Shown here: in pieces, positions 15,423 to 25,268 of the stretch | Numbering within the stretch: the stretch's first letter is position 1 | Layout: the number at the start of each line of letters is the position of its first letter | Origin: Roseateles amylovorans | GTDB taxonomy: Bacteria > Pseudomonadota > Gammaproteobacteria > Burkholderiales > Burkholderiaceae_C | Assembly (NCBI RefSeq): GCF_025398155.2 | Contig: NZ_CP104562.2 | Location: forward strand, 3,286,001-3,350,000 | Reading direction: 5' to 3' | DNA: 64,000 nt | Made by a program: the position numbers and the translations under genes | The notes under the pieces: generated by a model | Told to the model about the DNA's origin: nothing | Seen by the model: only the letters and a program-made list of their open reading frames with translations | Databases searched by the model: none

Positions 15423-17099
15423 TCAGCGATCGGATCGCCGAAGCGTTTCAACATGTTCTTCGTATGCAGCGCGAAAAGCCTGCGCAAATGACGCCTGAAA
15501 GGCCTCCTCGGCGTCACGACCGAGCGACTCGTACTCGTCGACGAAGCGGTCCCACAGGGCCGCCTTGCGGGCGATCGGCAAGGCCTTGTCCATCAGCGAG
15601 GGCGCTCGCAGACGTTCCGCCACCCGTTCCGGGGCCAGTCGGCGCAGCACCCGCCCCGGGGCACCCTGCAGGCCGGCGACCAGACCGACCTGGTGGGCAC
15701 GCAGGTCGTCGAAGGCGTCGCGCATCGCATCGCGCGGATGCAGGAAACCCGCGACGGCGGGTTGCAGCAGGTGGCGCAGGGCGACGTCGACGTTGGGAGA
15801 AAACTTCAGCGGGTTGTTGTCGCGGGTCGCGATCATGGTGGCGGAAGCCTGGACCTCACGCTTGAGCGTCGCGCGGGCCAGCAGCAGGTCCACGGTGCCG
15901 GCCGTGGCATCGCGCAGCAGTTCCCCGACCAGCCGGACCAGCGCTGGCGTCAGCGGCGGCAACTGGTCGACCGGCAGACCCAGGCCGGTGGCCAAGGCTG
16001 CCGAGAGTTCGTCCGACGCGGCGGACCCTGTACGCGCCGGGGGCACGGCGTCAAACGGGCTCGTCGGAGCGGGCGCGTCCGCGGCGCGGGCCGGCGCCTC
16101 CCGCAAATGAAAGGCCTGATGCCAGTCGTCGCCATGAGCGTCCTTCATCGTCATCGACGCCGTTCCCCTCCGATGAGCCGCCGTGGGATCCGGCGACTCA
16201 TCCAGCAGCGGGCTGGAAGGGCCGTCGACGGCGAGAGAAGCACCGTGGGCACCAATAGCGCCGAGATCGCCGAGAGCGCCGAGATCGCCAGGAGCACCGA
16301 GATCGCCAATGACGTCAATGGCACCAAGAGCGCCCAGGGCGCCGGCCAGCGGATCAGCCAGCGGCGCATCGTCGTCGATGCCGAAGAGATCTTCCAGCGC
16401 GCGCCGCTCGGGCCGGACGTCGAGACTCAGGCGCGTCGGCGGTGACGTCGGTCCCGCCGAAGTCCATGGCACCGATGGATCCGGCGCCAGGCCCGCCATG
16501 GGTTGCCGAACGCCGTCGTGAGCCGGGTCACGTTTCAAGCCGGCTTCGGCACCCAGACCCAAGGGATCGTTGACCGGATCGTCCCAGACGCCGAGGGCGG
16601 CAAAGGGGTCCATCGCGGCTTCCTCCGACCCGCGCACCGTGCCCGCAACAGGAACGGCGGCCGATGCGGCCGGCGCTTGCGTCGTGTGATCGGCGTTCGG
16701 CCCCAGGGGGGCGCGCGTGTCCAGCGGTTGGCGGGCGGCACGGTCTTTCAGTTCCAGCACGGTCGGCGCTTCGGCATCGAGGCTGGCGGCCTGCGGCAGG
16801 TGCAGATCCACCCGCAGCGTGTAGGCGCCGAGCTGGATGCGATCGTCCTGCGCAAGGACGCGGGACAGTCCGTCAGGCAGCGCTTCGCCATTGAGCAGCA
16901 CGGGATTGCTGCCGCGGTCCTGGAGCACGTAGCCGTTGCGCCGGTAGACGACCTGCGCATGCACCCGCGAGATCGTGCGGCCCGGATCGGGCAGCACGAG
17001 GAGGTTGGAGTCGGCGCGACCGATGGTGCCGCCCAGTTCGTCGAAACGGGCAGACAGGGGCGATGCGGCAGGACCGTTGACGACGGTGAGGGTGAGCAT
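15423..17099 (-). CDS. tagH: FHA-domain T6SS protein (TagH)
   Basis: A 558-residue protein. Residues about 1-105 form an FHA phosphothreonine-binding domain (G-G-T-I-G-R-A-D-S-N, I-S-R-V-H-A-Q-V, DRGSNPVLLNG). A long variable linker rich in Ala/Gly/Leu/Asp follows, then a conserved C-terminal helical domain (residues about 370-558) of the TagH/ImpI type, with L-K-F-S-P-N-V-D, FLHPRDAMRDAFDDL and a terminal helix. TagH proteins transmit threonine phosphorylation to T6SS assembly. The linker has an imperfect peptide repeat (GALGAIDVIGDLGAPGDLG). No cognate PpkA/PppA gene adjoins it. Confidence 0.88.
   Translation of the reverse strand: MLTLTVVNGPAASPLSARFDELGGTIGRADSNLLVLPDPGRTISRVHAQVVYRRNGYVLQDRGSNPVLLNGEALPDGLSRVLAQDDRIQLGAYTLRVDLHLPQAASLDAEAPTVLELKDRAARQPLDTRAPLGPNADHTTQAPAASAAVPVAGTVRGSEEAAMDPFAALGVWDDPVNDPLGLGAEAGLKRDPAHDGVRQPMAGLAPDPSVPWTSAGPTSPPTRLSLDVRPERRALEDLFGIDDDAPLADPLAGALGALGAIDVIGDLGAPGDLGALGDLGAIGAHGASLAVDGPSSPLLDESPDPTAAHRRGTASMTMKDAHGDDWHQAFHLREAPARAADAPAPTSPFDAVPPARTGSAASDELSAALATGLGLPVDQLPPLTPALVRLVGELLRDATAGTVDLLLARATLKREVQASATMIATRDNNPLKFSPNVDVALRHLLQPAVAGFLHPRDAMRDAFDDLRAHQVGLVAGLQGAPGRVLRRLAPERVAERLRAPSLMDKALPIARKAALWDRFVDEYESLGRDAEEAFQASFAQAFRAAYEEHVETLRRSDR
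16243..16345 (-). repeat. Imperfect repeat in tagH linker
   Basis: Imperfect 9- to 15-nt units (variants of GCCGAGATCGCC) are repeated several times and encode the Gly-Ala/Asp-Leu-Gly linker of the FHA protein. The array keeps the reading frame, so it is likely length-variable between strains. Confidence 0.55.
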
Positions 17100-17155
17100 G
17101 GCGTAGTCCTAGAGGAGGCGGAACATTGGGGAGATCATCAGAAGGGCACGGAGGC

Positions 17156-17177
17156 GGTCTGGCAGGGCCGCCAGACC
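17156..17177. terminator. Hairpin upstream of tagH
   Basis: Arms GGTCTGGC and GCCAGACC (8 bp) with a 6-nt loop lie in the 295-nt gap between the gene at 17395-18246 and tagH. No T-run follows. This gap is the largest inside the T6SS cluster, so it could separate transcription units. Confidence 0.4.
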
Positions 17178-17394
17178 ATCGGCCCTTTCCGGAGAGTCCA
17201 GACCTTCCGGAATGGGTTGGGCCGTCCGCTTGTTGATGGCCCACGGCCGTGGTGCGGACCCGGCGCAGGCCGCGCTCGCATGGCGGCGGGCATCGGGGCG
17301 TATTGGTCCGTATCGGGCCATATCGAGGCAAAGGGCATCCGGGTGCTGGATTGGGGGCGTCTCTGGGCCATGTCGGCTTGCGCATCGGGTGCGC

Positions 17395-18246
17395 TCAACG
17401 CAGGCCGTGCAGGCGTTCATCGAGCCAGGCCAGCCGCAATGGCAGCGACCAGGCATGCCGCCCATCGCGCGACTGGGCCTCGAGCACCGGGCCACCGTCA
17501 CGGCGCAGGCAGCTCATCAGGCGGCCATCGGCTTCCGGCCGGAGGACGAAGTCGTCGCTCTCTGGCCAGGACCACGACCACGGCCGACCGTCCGGTGCGG
17601 CGCGCAAGGTGTCCAGGAAGGCCTGCTCGCGGGCGCGGACATTGCCGCCATAGGCCACCGCGCGTTCTTCGCGCGCCAGCCGCGTGAGGCCCAGCCAGCC
17701 CGCGCCATCGCCGCGGCGGAACTCAAGCACCCGCTGCTGGACGCACTGCAGCGCCCGAGCCCGCATCGCCTCCATCGATCCGACCGGCACGGCTGGCGCG
17801 TCGAGCCAGCGCCAGCGAGGGAGATCGACCGGCAGGTCGACGTCGACGCCTCGATGCCACGCGCCCGCGCCTTCGCCTTCGCCGGACGATGTGGTCGGCT
17901 CGGTGGGGGCGCCGCCCGCGTCGGCGAAGCCCGCGCCCCAGCCCGTCCGGGCCAGGAGCAGGTCGCGCTGGCCCGAGGTGTCCAAGATGCTCGAGCGGTC
18001 CAGGTCGACAGGTGCGCGTGCCAGGTGCAGGACGAGCTCGGCGCTGGGCGGCACGTCCGCGCCGGCGTCGATCGATGCGGGATCGACCCGCAGCATCAGG
18101 CGGTTGAGACCGCGCAACAGGAACTCATGCACCGGCAGCGCGGTGGCGCCGCCCGTTCCGCCCACCCGCACCAGCGGAAGGTCGTTCAGGGAGGCGTCTG
18201 CGGCACAACCCGCCGTGCGCACGCGAAGTGTCAGGAGGCGATTCAT
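17395..18246 (-). CDS. Unknown T6SS-associated protein downstream of vgrG unit
   Basis: A 283-residue protein starting MNRLLTLRVRTAGCAADASL. The start at 18246 overlaps the preceding stop by 4 nt (ATGA). The N-terminal half looks beta-rich (LPVHEFLLRGLNRLMLRVDP); the C-terminal half is helical and then beta-rich (FVLRPEADGRLMSCLRRDGG). It has no signal peptide or membrane helix. I do not recognise the family. Because it follows vgrG and the DUF4123-like gene in a coupled row, it could be an effector-loading partner or an immunity-type protein; neither is shown. Confidence 0.6.
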   Translation of the reverse strand: MNRLLTLRVRTAGCAADASLNDLPLVRVGGTGGATALPVHEFLLRGLNRLMLRVDPASIDAGADVPPSAELVLHLARAPVDLDRSSILDTSGQRDLLLARTGWGAGFADAGGAPTEPTTSSGEGEGAGAWHRGVDVDLPVDLPRWRWLDAPAVPVGSMEAMRARALQCVQQRVLEFRRGDGAGWLGLTRLAREERAVAYGGNVRAREQAFLDTLRAAPDGRPWSWSWPESDDFVLRPEADGRLMSCLRRDGGPVLEAQSRDGRHAWSLPLRLAWLDERLHGLR

Positions 18247-20291
18247 GCGGCCCAGCACCAGTCCATCAGGGGCAGGGCGGGCAGCCAGGACAAGCACCGC
18301 TCGCGGCGACCGGTCCAGGGATCGTTCAGCCCGATGCGCACCGTCACCGGCTCCAGCGTCGCCTCAAAGGCCCATTCCAGACCGTTGCCGCGACGCGATC
18401 GCCGCAGGCCGATGCCGCCGACCAGAGCCGGGGCGGCTATCAGCGCTGCAGCCGACCCCGATCCCGACCCTCCTGCCGACCTCCGGGACGGCGCGGCGCC
18501 CGGCATGGGTAACGAGCTCGAGGCGGCCCAGTCGATGTCCGCCACCAATGCGGCGGCCGGCGAGGCCTGCGGCTCGACACTCACCCGAAACGGGAGACGG
18601 AACGTCCGCCATGGCAGCGAAGCGTCCGAGCCTGCCGCCGCGGCGATCGTCCCGTCACCAGCGCCAGCGCCCGCCAGGCCACCGATCGACGGATCGGTGT
18701 GAACCGCCTCGGCAGCATCGGTGAGCGCCATCTCCCAGCGGGCGTCGACGTCCATCAGCGTCGGGTCGTCGATCAGCGCGAGCCGCACGCTCGCTCGCGC
18801 GCCGTCGACATCGACGGTGCCCGCCAGCGACAAGTCCCAGCGGCACAGGCAGCCCCGCAGATGACCGGCCACCTGCATGGACGGCGCAATGTCTGGCGTC
18901 GCCGCCTCGCGGTAGCCCCAGGCGATGCCGGCTTCGGCGGCCAGCAGGGCGGGGTGGGCGTTCAGGTCGGCCGACACCAGGCACTCTGCCACCTTCCAGG
19001 CATCGGCAAGACGGCCGATCGCCTGGGCCATCAGTTGGTCCAGGCGCTCGAAGCCTTCGCGCCAGCGGGCCGGGTCGAGCACCTGACCGTCGGACTCGAG
19101 CCGCACACGGGTGTCCAGCGCCGCGGCCTGGCCCGCCTCGGCGCGCGCCTGGCGCGACCACACCAGCAGGCGCTGCTCTTCGGGCAGCGTGAAGACCCAG
19201 GCAGCCGCGCCATCGAACGAGGGCGTCGCCGGTGCGACGGTCGCAGGCGCGCGCCCATCGGTGGCCGGGGAGGGCATGGCGGCGCCCCAACGGGCGTCCA
19301 AGCGATCGACACGCGGGGACGCTTCGGCGGCAATGCCCGCCGGCAGCGCCGATGCCGCGATGACCGGGACCTGGAAGTCGATGTCGGGCCCGCAGGCCCG
19401 ACGGGTCGGGCCGCTCATCCCCACGAAATCCAGTGAGCCGAGCCGTTCCAAGCCATCGCCTGCGACAGGCTTCGCAACGATTGCACCGGACGGGTGGTCC
19501 GGCTCGGGCCAGCGCAGTTGGACGCGCCAGTCCATGTCGATCGACGCGAGCGCGTGAAGCCGTTCCGGAAGCACGCGATCCGTAGAGGACGACCAGCTCA
19601 GTGCTTGCGGATGGACCGACACCGGCACGAGACGCCAGCCCTGGTCATCGCGGAGGTAACGCTGGCGCGGGCGCGCCGTCGCCGGGCGGCGCAGCGTGAC
19701 GTGAAGGACCGGCGCGTCGACACGGTCTGCTGCGGTGGTCGATGCCGCCGTGGGAATGCGGTCCGCGTCCGGCTTCGGGGCCGGCGCACCATCGAGGACG
19801 CCCCACGCGACGGTCACGCGGTCGTCAAAGGGATCGGCGCCGGACAAGACGTCGCGCGCCCATCGCCGCAGCGCCATGGGATTCAGGTCGGTGGTCAGCA
19901 GCAGACCCCAGTGCGGCTGCGACGGTGCGGCCTCGAGCAGCCAAGCCGTCAAGGCGCCGTCCGGACGCAGATCGACGAGGTACGCGGCCTCTGCTGCCGC
20001 GCTGTCGGACAGGGCACCGCGCGCCGTGGTGATCACGTCGTCCACGTCGCCGGCGTCTCGGGCCTCCTTCAATCGCTGCAGCAGCGCGGGGATCTGCGTG
20101 CCCAGCAGCAGCGCCCAGGCGCGGCGCGAGCTGTCGCGCCAAAGCGCTGCCTTCAGCGACGCCGTGTTGGAGGCGGTGGTGGTGGCCTTGGCCGCGCCGT
20201 CCGCAGCCCCTTGAGCAGCCGCGCAGTGTTCGACCGTCATGGGGCGCGGCCCGACCGGGCTCTTCTCGCTGAGCGCGCTCATCGAACTCAT
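18243..20291 (-). CDS. Large T6SS protein with DUF4123-like (Tap-type adaptor) N-terminus
   Basis: A 682-residue protein whose ATG overlaps the vgrG stop (ATGA at 20288-20291). Residues about 40-150 (RAWALLLGTQIPALLQRLKE, AAYLVDLRPDG, HWGLLLTTDLNPMALRRWAR) follow the DUF4123 pattern of Tap/TEC adaptors, which load effectors onto VgrG and are typically encoded directly after it. Canonical adaptors are about 300 residues, so roughly 500 residues here are extra. They show LPEEQRLLVWSRQARAE and a beta-rich end of unknown fold. The frame remains open upstream to 21041, but that part is a shadow of vgrG. The C-terminus may be an effector or cargo-binding region; this is inference. Confidence 0.62.
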   Translation of the reverse strand: MSSMSALSEKSPVGPRPMTVEHCAAAQGAADGAAKATTTASNTASLKAALWRDSSRRAWALLLGTQIPALLQRLKEARDAGDVDDVITTARGALSDSAAAEAAYLVDLRPDGALTAWLLEAAPSQPHWGLLLTTDLNPMALRRWARDVLSGADPFDDRVTVAWGVLDGAPAPKPDADRIPTAASTTAADRVDAPVLHVTLRRPATARPRQRYLRDDQGWRLVPVSVHPQALSWSSSTDRVLPERLHALASIDMDWRVQLRWPEPDHPSGAIVAKPVAGDGLERLGSLDFVGMSGPTRRACGPDIDFQVPVIAASALPAGIAAEASPRVDRLDARWGAAMPSPATDGRAPATVAPATPSFDGAAAWVFTLPEEQRLLVWSRQARAEAGQAAALDTRVRLESDGQVLDPARWREGFERLDQLMAQAIGRLADAWKVAECLVSADLNAHPALLAAEAGIAWGYREAATPDIAPSMQVAGHLRGCLCRWDLSLAGTVDVDGARASVRLALIDDPTLMDVDARWEMALTDAAEAVHTDPSIGGLAGAGAGDGTIAAAAGSDASLPWRTFRLPFRVSVEPQASPAAALVADIDWAASSSLPMPGAAPSRRSAGGSGSGSAAALIAAPALVGGIGLRRSRRGNGLEWAFEATLEPVTVRIGLNDPWTGRRERCLSWLPALPLMDWCWAA

Positions 20292-22483
20292 CGCGCACCT
20301 CCCTGGCGCCCGAGCGGATCCTGGTGATCGGGCATCGCGCCCGGTGCCTTCGGCGCGGCCGGCCGGCCGGTCACGGCCGGTACCGCAGGCAAGGGCGGGC
20401 GCCCCGAGTAGAGCCGGATCTGCGGCCCCATGATCGAGATGCCTTCCGGCCCCAGCGTGATGAACGAGGCACCGACACGCAGGCTCAGCGTGGCCGTCGC
20501 CTCCAAGGTCAGGGCCATCGCCTGCACGCTGACCGGACCGGTGGCCGTCACGCGCGCGCCCTGGCCGAGCGACACGTCCATCGGCCCGCCCGCATCGATG
20601 GACACCGGTCCGTCGGCTTTCAGCGTCAGACCGGCACCGATGGCCACGTCCACCGCGCCGTCGACGCCGACCAGCAAGTCCGCCCCCAGCGAGGCATGCA
20701 CATCGCGGTCCATCTTCAGACGGGTCTCGCGCCCGACGCCGATCGACAGATCGCCGCCGACATCCAGTTGCGCATCGCGACCGACCGAGGAACGCGCATC
20801 CCGCTGGACCGAGTCGATCTGATCCTGACCCACCCAGTGGTGCAGGTCGCGCTCCGCTTTCATCCAGACATGCTCGGTGCCGCGGGCATCCTCGAAGCGC
20901 AGCTCGTTGCCCTGGCCCGGGCCGCCGCCCTTGCTCGAACGCGTGCGCACGCCCGACACCGTGGCATGCGCCGGCAAGGCATACGGCGCGGGTTGCTCGC
21001 CGTTGTAGACCCGGCCGGTGATCATGGGTCGGTCCGGCCAACCGTCGAGGAACTCGACGATGACCTCATCGCCGACGCGCGGCAGCGCCACCATGCCGAA
21101 ACCCTTGCCGGCCCACGGATGGCTGACACGCACCCAGCATGAGCTGCGCTCATTGCGCTGGCCACGCCGGTCCCAGTGGAACTGCACCTTCACCCGGCCG
21201 TGGCGGTCCACGTGGATCTCCTCGCCCGCCGGGCCGGTCACGATGGCTGTCTGCGGTCCCTGGATGCGCGGCTGCCAGGCAGCGGCCGGTGGCTGGTAGG
21301 CGACCGTGGCCGGCACCGCCGCGAATCGGCAGAGGTAGCTGGTGCTGCGCGCATCGGCATTGGCCTCGTAGCCGCTGAACTCCATGTCGGTGATCGCACC
21401 GGTCACCAGCCAGCGTCCGGCGTCGTCATGCCCGGAGAAGTCCAGGGTCTGCCCGACCGACAAGGCGCGGTAGGGCGTGGTGCCCTGCGCCACCACCGCC
21501 TGGCTGTCAAAGCGATCGACCTGATGCCGCATGCGCATCGCGCCCTGCGTCCGCTTGCCGCCAAGGTCGCCCGACATCGACAGGTCATCATGCCCGCCGG
21601 GATACAGGTGACGCTCGAGCGGGCCGGCGGTCCGTCCCGCAGCGCTGCGCGTGGCCTCCCGCCGCAGGTCCGCGCCGGGTTGCTCGGCGGCGAAATCCGT
21701 CGACGTGGCGCTTTGCGGCTGAAGCGTCTGCGCCCGCGTCCATTGCAGGATCACGTCCTCGCGCACGACCTCGCCCTGTGCCTCGTTCCAGCGCAGCGGC
21801 GAAGGCGCCGGGCGGTGGCTGGCGGGTGAGTCGCACAGGACCAGCACATGGCGCTCGCGCTCGTGGCGGAAGAAAAAGTACAGCCCCTCGTCCTCCAGCA
21901 ACCGGGCGATGAAGTTGAAGTCGCTCTCGTTGTACTGGACCGTGCAGGGCCGCCGCGCGAAGCGGGCCCGATGCAGGCGCTTTTCCACCGGACCGGCGCC
22001 CGGGTAGGCGGCGAACACCTCTTCCAGGATCTCCAGCACGGTGCGGTCCTGGAAGATGCGGCAGTCCGCACCCAGCGTGAGTTGCCACAGCCAGGGCCGC
22101 AGGTGCACTCGGTAGACATCAAAACGCCCGACATGGCCGCCACGCTCGACATGCGTGACCAGTCCGTGCAGGAAGCGCTCGGTGTCATCGTCCTGGCGCA
22201 GGGCCACCGCCGCCGGCTGGCCAAGCAGCCGTTCGGCGGCCAGGGGCGCCTTCTGACTCGAACGCAGCAGTTCCAGGCGCAGCTCGGGCAGGCGACCGAG
22301 TTCCTCACGCCAGAGCAGCCGCCGGAACAGCAGTTCCTCGCCGGCCAGGGGGCTGAGGAAGCGGGCCTCATTGGGCGCGGTGGACAGCGGCGTCGCGGCG
22401 GTCGGTGCCGCGCTCGCCGCGGAGGACGCGACCGTGGCGGAAGGCAGGGGGACGGCCGACTCGTTCGGCGAGGCAAAGGTCAC
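20288..22483 (-). CDS. vgrG: T6SS spike protein VgrG (TssI)
   Basis: A 731-residue VgrG starting from GTG at 22483 (MTFASPNESAVPLP); GAGGA lies 7 nt upstream. The frame is open to 22609, but the upstream part overlaps clpV. Marks include the gp27-like part (F-x-S-P-L-A-G-E-E-L-L-F-R-R-L; VQYNESDFNFIARLLEDEGL), the gp5-like OB part (HWDRRGQRNERSSCWVRVSH, GWPDRPMITGRVYNG) and the beta-helix DUF2345-type end with repeated D-V-x-x-S-x-G segments. The C-terminus ends soon after the helix with a Pro/Ala tail, so there is no fused toxin domain. It sits between clpV and the adaptor-like gene. Confidence 0.94.
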   Translation of the reverse strand: MTFASPNESAVPLPSATVASSAASAAPTAATPLSTAPNEARFLSPLAGEELLFRRLLWREELGRLPELRLELLRSSQKAPLAAERLLGQPAAVALRQDDDTERFLHGLVTHVERGGHVGRFDVYRVHLRPWLWQLTLGADCRIFQDRTVLEILEEVFAAYPGAGPVEKRLHRARFARRPCTVQYNESDFNFIARLLEDEGLYFFFRHERERHVLVLCDSPASHRPAPSPLRWNEAQGEVVREDVILQWTRAQTLQPQSATSTDFAAEQPGADLRREATRSAAGRTAGPLERHLYPGGHDDLSMSGDLGGKRTQGAMRMRHQVDRFDSQAVVAQGTTPYRALSVGQTLDFSGHDDAGRWLVTGAITDMEFSGYEANADARSTSYLCRFAAVPATVAYQPPAAAWQPRIQGPQTAIVTGPAGEEIHVDRHGRVKVQFHWDRRGQRNERSSCWVRVSHPWAGKGFGMVALPRVGDEVIVEFLDGWPDRPMITGRVYNGEQPAPYALPAHATVSGVRTRSSKGGGPGQGNELRFEDARGTEHVWMKAERDLHHWVGQDQIDSVQRDARSSVGRDAQLDVGGDLSIGVGRETRLKMDRDVHASLGADLLVGVDGAVDVAIGAGLTLKADGPVSIDAGGPMDVSLGQGARVTATGPVSVQAMALTLEATATLSLRVGASFITLGPEGISIMGPQIRLYSGRPPLPAVPAVTGRPAAPKAPGAMPDHQDPLGRQGGAR

Positions 22484-22493
22484 GGCGGCGTCC

Positions 22494-25268
22494 TCATTCG
22501 AAAGCGTAAGTGAAGCCGTCCGGCGTTGCGCCGACACGGATGGCGCTGAAGGCGCGAGGGCGTGCCGCACCGATCGAGGTCTGCGGGCGATCCGGATCCG
22601 ACCCGGCAACGGCCTCGGGTGACGGGCCTGTGTGAGACGGATCGCGCGGGGACGATGTCATGCGGGACAGCAGCTCCAGCGAGATCCGCGGCAGCACGGT
22701 GTCGGACAGCACCCGGTCGATGGCGCGGCCGCCCGCCTCCGGCACATCGCAGCGCGCGAGCAAGGCCTCGACGAAGGGTGGCTCAAACTCGACGGAGACG
22801 CCATGACGCTCCGCCACGCGCGCTCGGATCCGTTCAAGCCGCTGCAGCGCGATGCGTCCGAGCAGGTCGCGAGAGAGCGGAAGGTACGGCACGGTCACCA
22901 TGCGCCCCAGCAGCGCCGCCGGGAAGTACCGCAGCAGCGGCCCTTGCAGGGCCTGTGCGAGCACCTCCGGCTCGGGAAGCGTCTGCGGGTCGGCGCACAA
23001 GGTCATCAGCAACTCGCTGCCGACGTTGGAGGTCAGCAGGATGACGGTGTTGCGGAAGTCGATCGAGCGGCCTTCCCCGTCTTCCATGCGGCCCTTGTCG
23101 AAGACCTGGAAGAACAGCTCATGCACATCGGGATGGGCCTTTTCGATCTCATCGAGCAGAACGATCGAATACGGGCGGCGGCGCACCGCCTCGGTGAGGA
23201 CACCGCCCTGGCCATAACCCACGTAGCCCGGCGGCGCCCCCTTGAGCGTGGACACGGTATGCGCCTCCTGGAACTCGCTCATGTTGATGGTGATGACGTT
23301 CTGTTCGCCGCCGTACATCGCCTCGGCCAATGCCAGTGCCGTCTCCGTCTTGCCCACACCGGAGCTGCCGCACAGCAGGAACACGCCCAGCGGCTTGTCC
23401 GGATCCTGCAACCCGGCGCGCGCGGTCTGGATGCGGCGCGCGAGGGTGTCCAGCGCGGGCTGCTGGCCCAGCACCCGACGCCCCAAGGTGTCGCCCAGGC
23501 ACAGCACGCTGTCGCGTTCGTCGGTGACCATGCGACCGACCGGCACCCCGGTCCACGCTGCCACCACCGAGGCCACCGCCTGCGCATCCACCACCGGCAA
23601 CACCAGCGGCGATTCGCCCTGCATGGTCGACAGCGCGGTTTGCGCTGCGCGCAACGCGTCGATCGCGTCGCGGTCCTGGTCGCGGTGGCGGCTGACGGCA
23701 ACGCCGGAGGCGGAGGCAGAGGCCGACCTCAGCGTCTGGCGCATTGCCAGCAGCCGCGCCACCGCCGCCCGCTCTTCGTCCCAACGCATGCTCAGCGCCA
23801 TCAGTTCGGTGGTGGCCTGCTCGCGCCGGCGTGCCAATGCCTCCAGACGAGCCGCCACATCGCCACCGGTCGCGGCTTCGCGCACCAGGATGTCGGTCTC
23901 CAGGGCCAGGACCTCCAGGCGACGACGGGCGTCCTCCACGGCGGCGGGCGTCGCATGCTGGCTGACGGCGACGCGGGCGCATGCGGTGTCCAAGAGGGCC
24001 ACCGCCTTGTCCGGCAACTGGCGCGCCGGAATGTAGCGCTGCGACAGCCGCACCGCCGCGTGCAGGGCCTCATCGGTGAGCTCGACATGGTGATGCGACT
24101 CCAGCCCGGCCACCAGGCCGCGCAACATGGCCAGCGCGACCTCGGTGTCGGGCTCGGCCACGGTGACGACCTGGAAACGGCGCGTCAACGCGGGGTCCGG
24201 TTCGATGAAGCGCTTGTATTCCGCCCAGGTGGTCGCACCGATCGTGCGCAACTGACCGCGCGCCAGCGCCGGCTTCAACAGGTTGGCCGCGTCACCGGTA
24301 CCGGCCGCGCCGCCCGCGCCGATCAGGGTGTGCACCTCGTCGATGAACAGCACCACCGGCTGCTCGGAGGCCTGCACCTCATCGATCACCTGACGCAGCC
24401 GCTGCTCGAACTCACCCTTCATGGCGGCGCCGGCCTGCAACAGGCTCAGGTCCAGGCCGAGCAGGGCGATCCCACGCAGTGCGGGCGGGACGTCGCCCTG
24501 CGCAATGCGCAGCGCCAGGCCTTCCACCACGGCGGTCTTGCCCACGCCGGCCTCGCCCGCGAGCAGCGGGTTGTTCTGTCGGCGGCGCATCAGGATGTCG
24601 ATGAGCTGGCGGATCTCGTCGTCGCGGCCGGTGACGGGATCGAGCTCACCGGCGCGCGCCTTGGCGGTCAGGTCGACGCAGTACTCGGCCAGGGCCTTGC
24701 GCCGGCCCATCAGTGCCGACGCGGCGTCACCGCCCGGCTGGCCTGGGGCGGCTTCCGCGGCCGCACCGGTGGCCGGCGTCTGCAGCGGCGCCTCACCCGT
24801 GCGGCGGCACAGCGTCGGCAGGCGTTCGGCCAGGTCGTCGGCCTGAATGGCCTCGAATTGGCGCGAGATCGCCAGCAACGCATGTCGAAGCGCCGTCGAC
24901 TCCAGCATTCCCAACAGCAGGTGACCGGTGCGCACGCGGTCCTGGCCGTAGCGCAGCGATGCCTGGACCCATCCGCGTTCGATGGCGGCCTCGATGTGCT
25001 CGGAAAAGTCGGACACGGCGGTCGAGCCGCGCGGCAGCCGGTCCATGGCCAGCGTGACGTCGCGAGCAAGCTGGCCCGCATCGATGCGGTAGTGATCCAG
25101 GATGAGGGCGAGGTCGCTGCGCAGGTCGGGCAGCAGTTGCGCCAGCCAGTGCGACAGCTCGACGTAGGGATTGCCCCGCAGCTTGCAGAGCGCGGTGGCG
25201 TTTTCGATGGCGCCGTAGGCGAGCGGATGGAGTTTGCCGAACAGGTCGGCACGACGGATGGTGGTCAT
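22494..25268 (-). CDS. clpV: T6SS AAA+ ATPase ClpV (TssH)
   Basis: A 924-residue ClpB-type unfoldase that recycles the contracted sheath. The N-terminal domain runs to about residue 160. The first AAA module has Walker A GEAGVGKTAVVEG (residues 238-250) and V-L-F-I-D-E-V-H-T-L. The second has GSSGVGKTETALALAEAMYG near residue 645 and IVLLDEIEKAHPDVHELF. The start overlaps the tssG stop by 4 nt. A short coiled-coil middle domain lies between the modules, as in ClpV. Everything needed for activity is visible. Confidence 0.97.
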   Translation of the reverse strand: MTTIRRADLFGKLHPLAYGAIENATALCKLRGNPYVELSHWLAQLLPDLRSDLALILDHYRIDAGQLARDVTLAMDRLPRGSTAVSDFSEHIEAAIERGWVQASLRYGQDRVRTGHLLLGMLESTALRHALLAISRQFEAIQADDLAERLPTLCRRTGEAPLQTPATGAAAEAAPGQPGGDAASALMGRRKALAEYCVDLTAKARAGELDPVTGRDDEIRQLIDILMRRRQNNPLLAGEAGVGKTAVVEGLALRIAQGDVPPALRGIALLGLDLSLLQAGAAMKGEFEQRLRQVIDEVQASEQPVVLFIDEVHTLIGAGGAAGTGDAANLLKPALARGQLRTIGATTWAEYKRFIEPDPALTRRFQVVTVAEPDTEVALAMLRGLVAGLESHHHVELTDEALHAAVRLSQRYIPARQLPDKAVALLDTACARVAVSQHATPAAVEDARRRLEVLALETDILVREAATGGDVAARLEALARRREQATTELMALSMRWDEERAAVARLLAMRQTLRSASASASGVAVSRHRDQDRDAIDALRAAQTALSTMQGESPLVLPVVDAQAVASVVAAWTGVPVGRMVTDERDSVLCLGDTLGRRVLGQQPALDTLARRIQTARAGLQDPDKPLGVFLLCGSSGVGKTETALALAEAMYGGEQNVITINMSEFQEAHTVSTLKGAPPGYVGYGQGGVLTEAVRRRPYSIVLLDEIEKAHPDVHELFFQVFDKGRMEDGEGRSIDFRNTVILLTSNVGSELLMTLCADPQTLPEPEVLAQALQGPLLRYFPAALLGRMVTVPYLPLSRDLLGRIALQRLERIRARVAERHGVSVEFEPPFVEALLARCDVPEAGGRAIDRVLSDTVLPRISLELLSRMTSSPRDPSHTGPSPEAVAGSDPDRPQTSIGAARPRAFSAIRVGATPDGFTYAFE

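Noticed and set aside
20292..21041. Upstream extension of the DUF4123-like gene into vgrG
   Set aside because: The extension overlaps vgrG coding sequence and is Arg/Gly-rich. The ATGA junction at 20291 gives a natural start.
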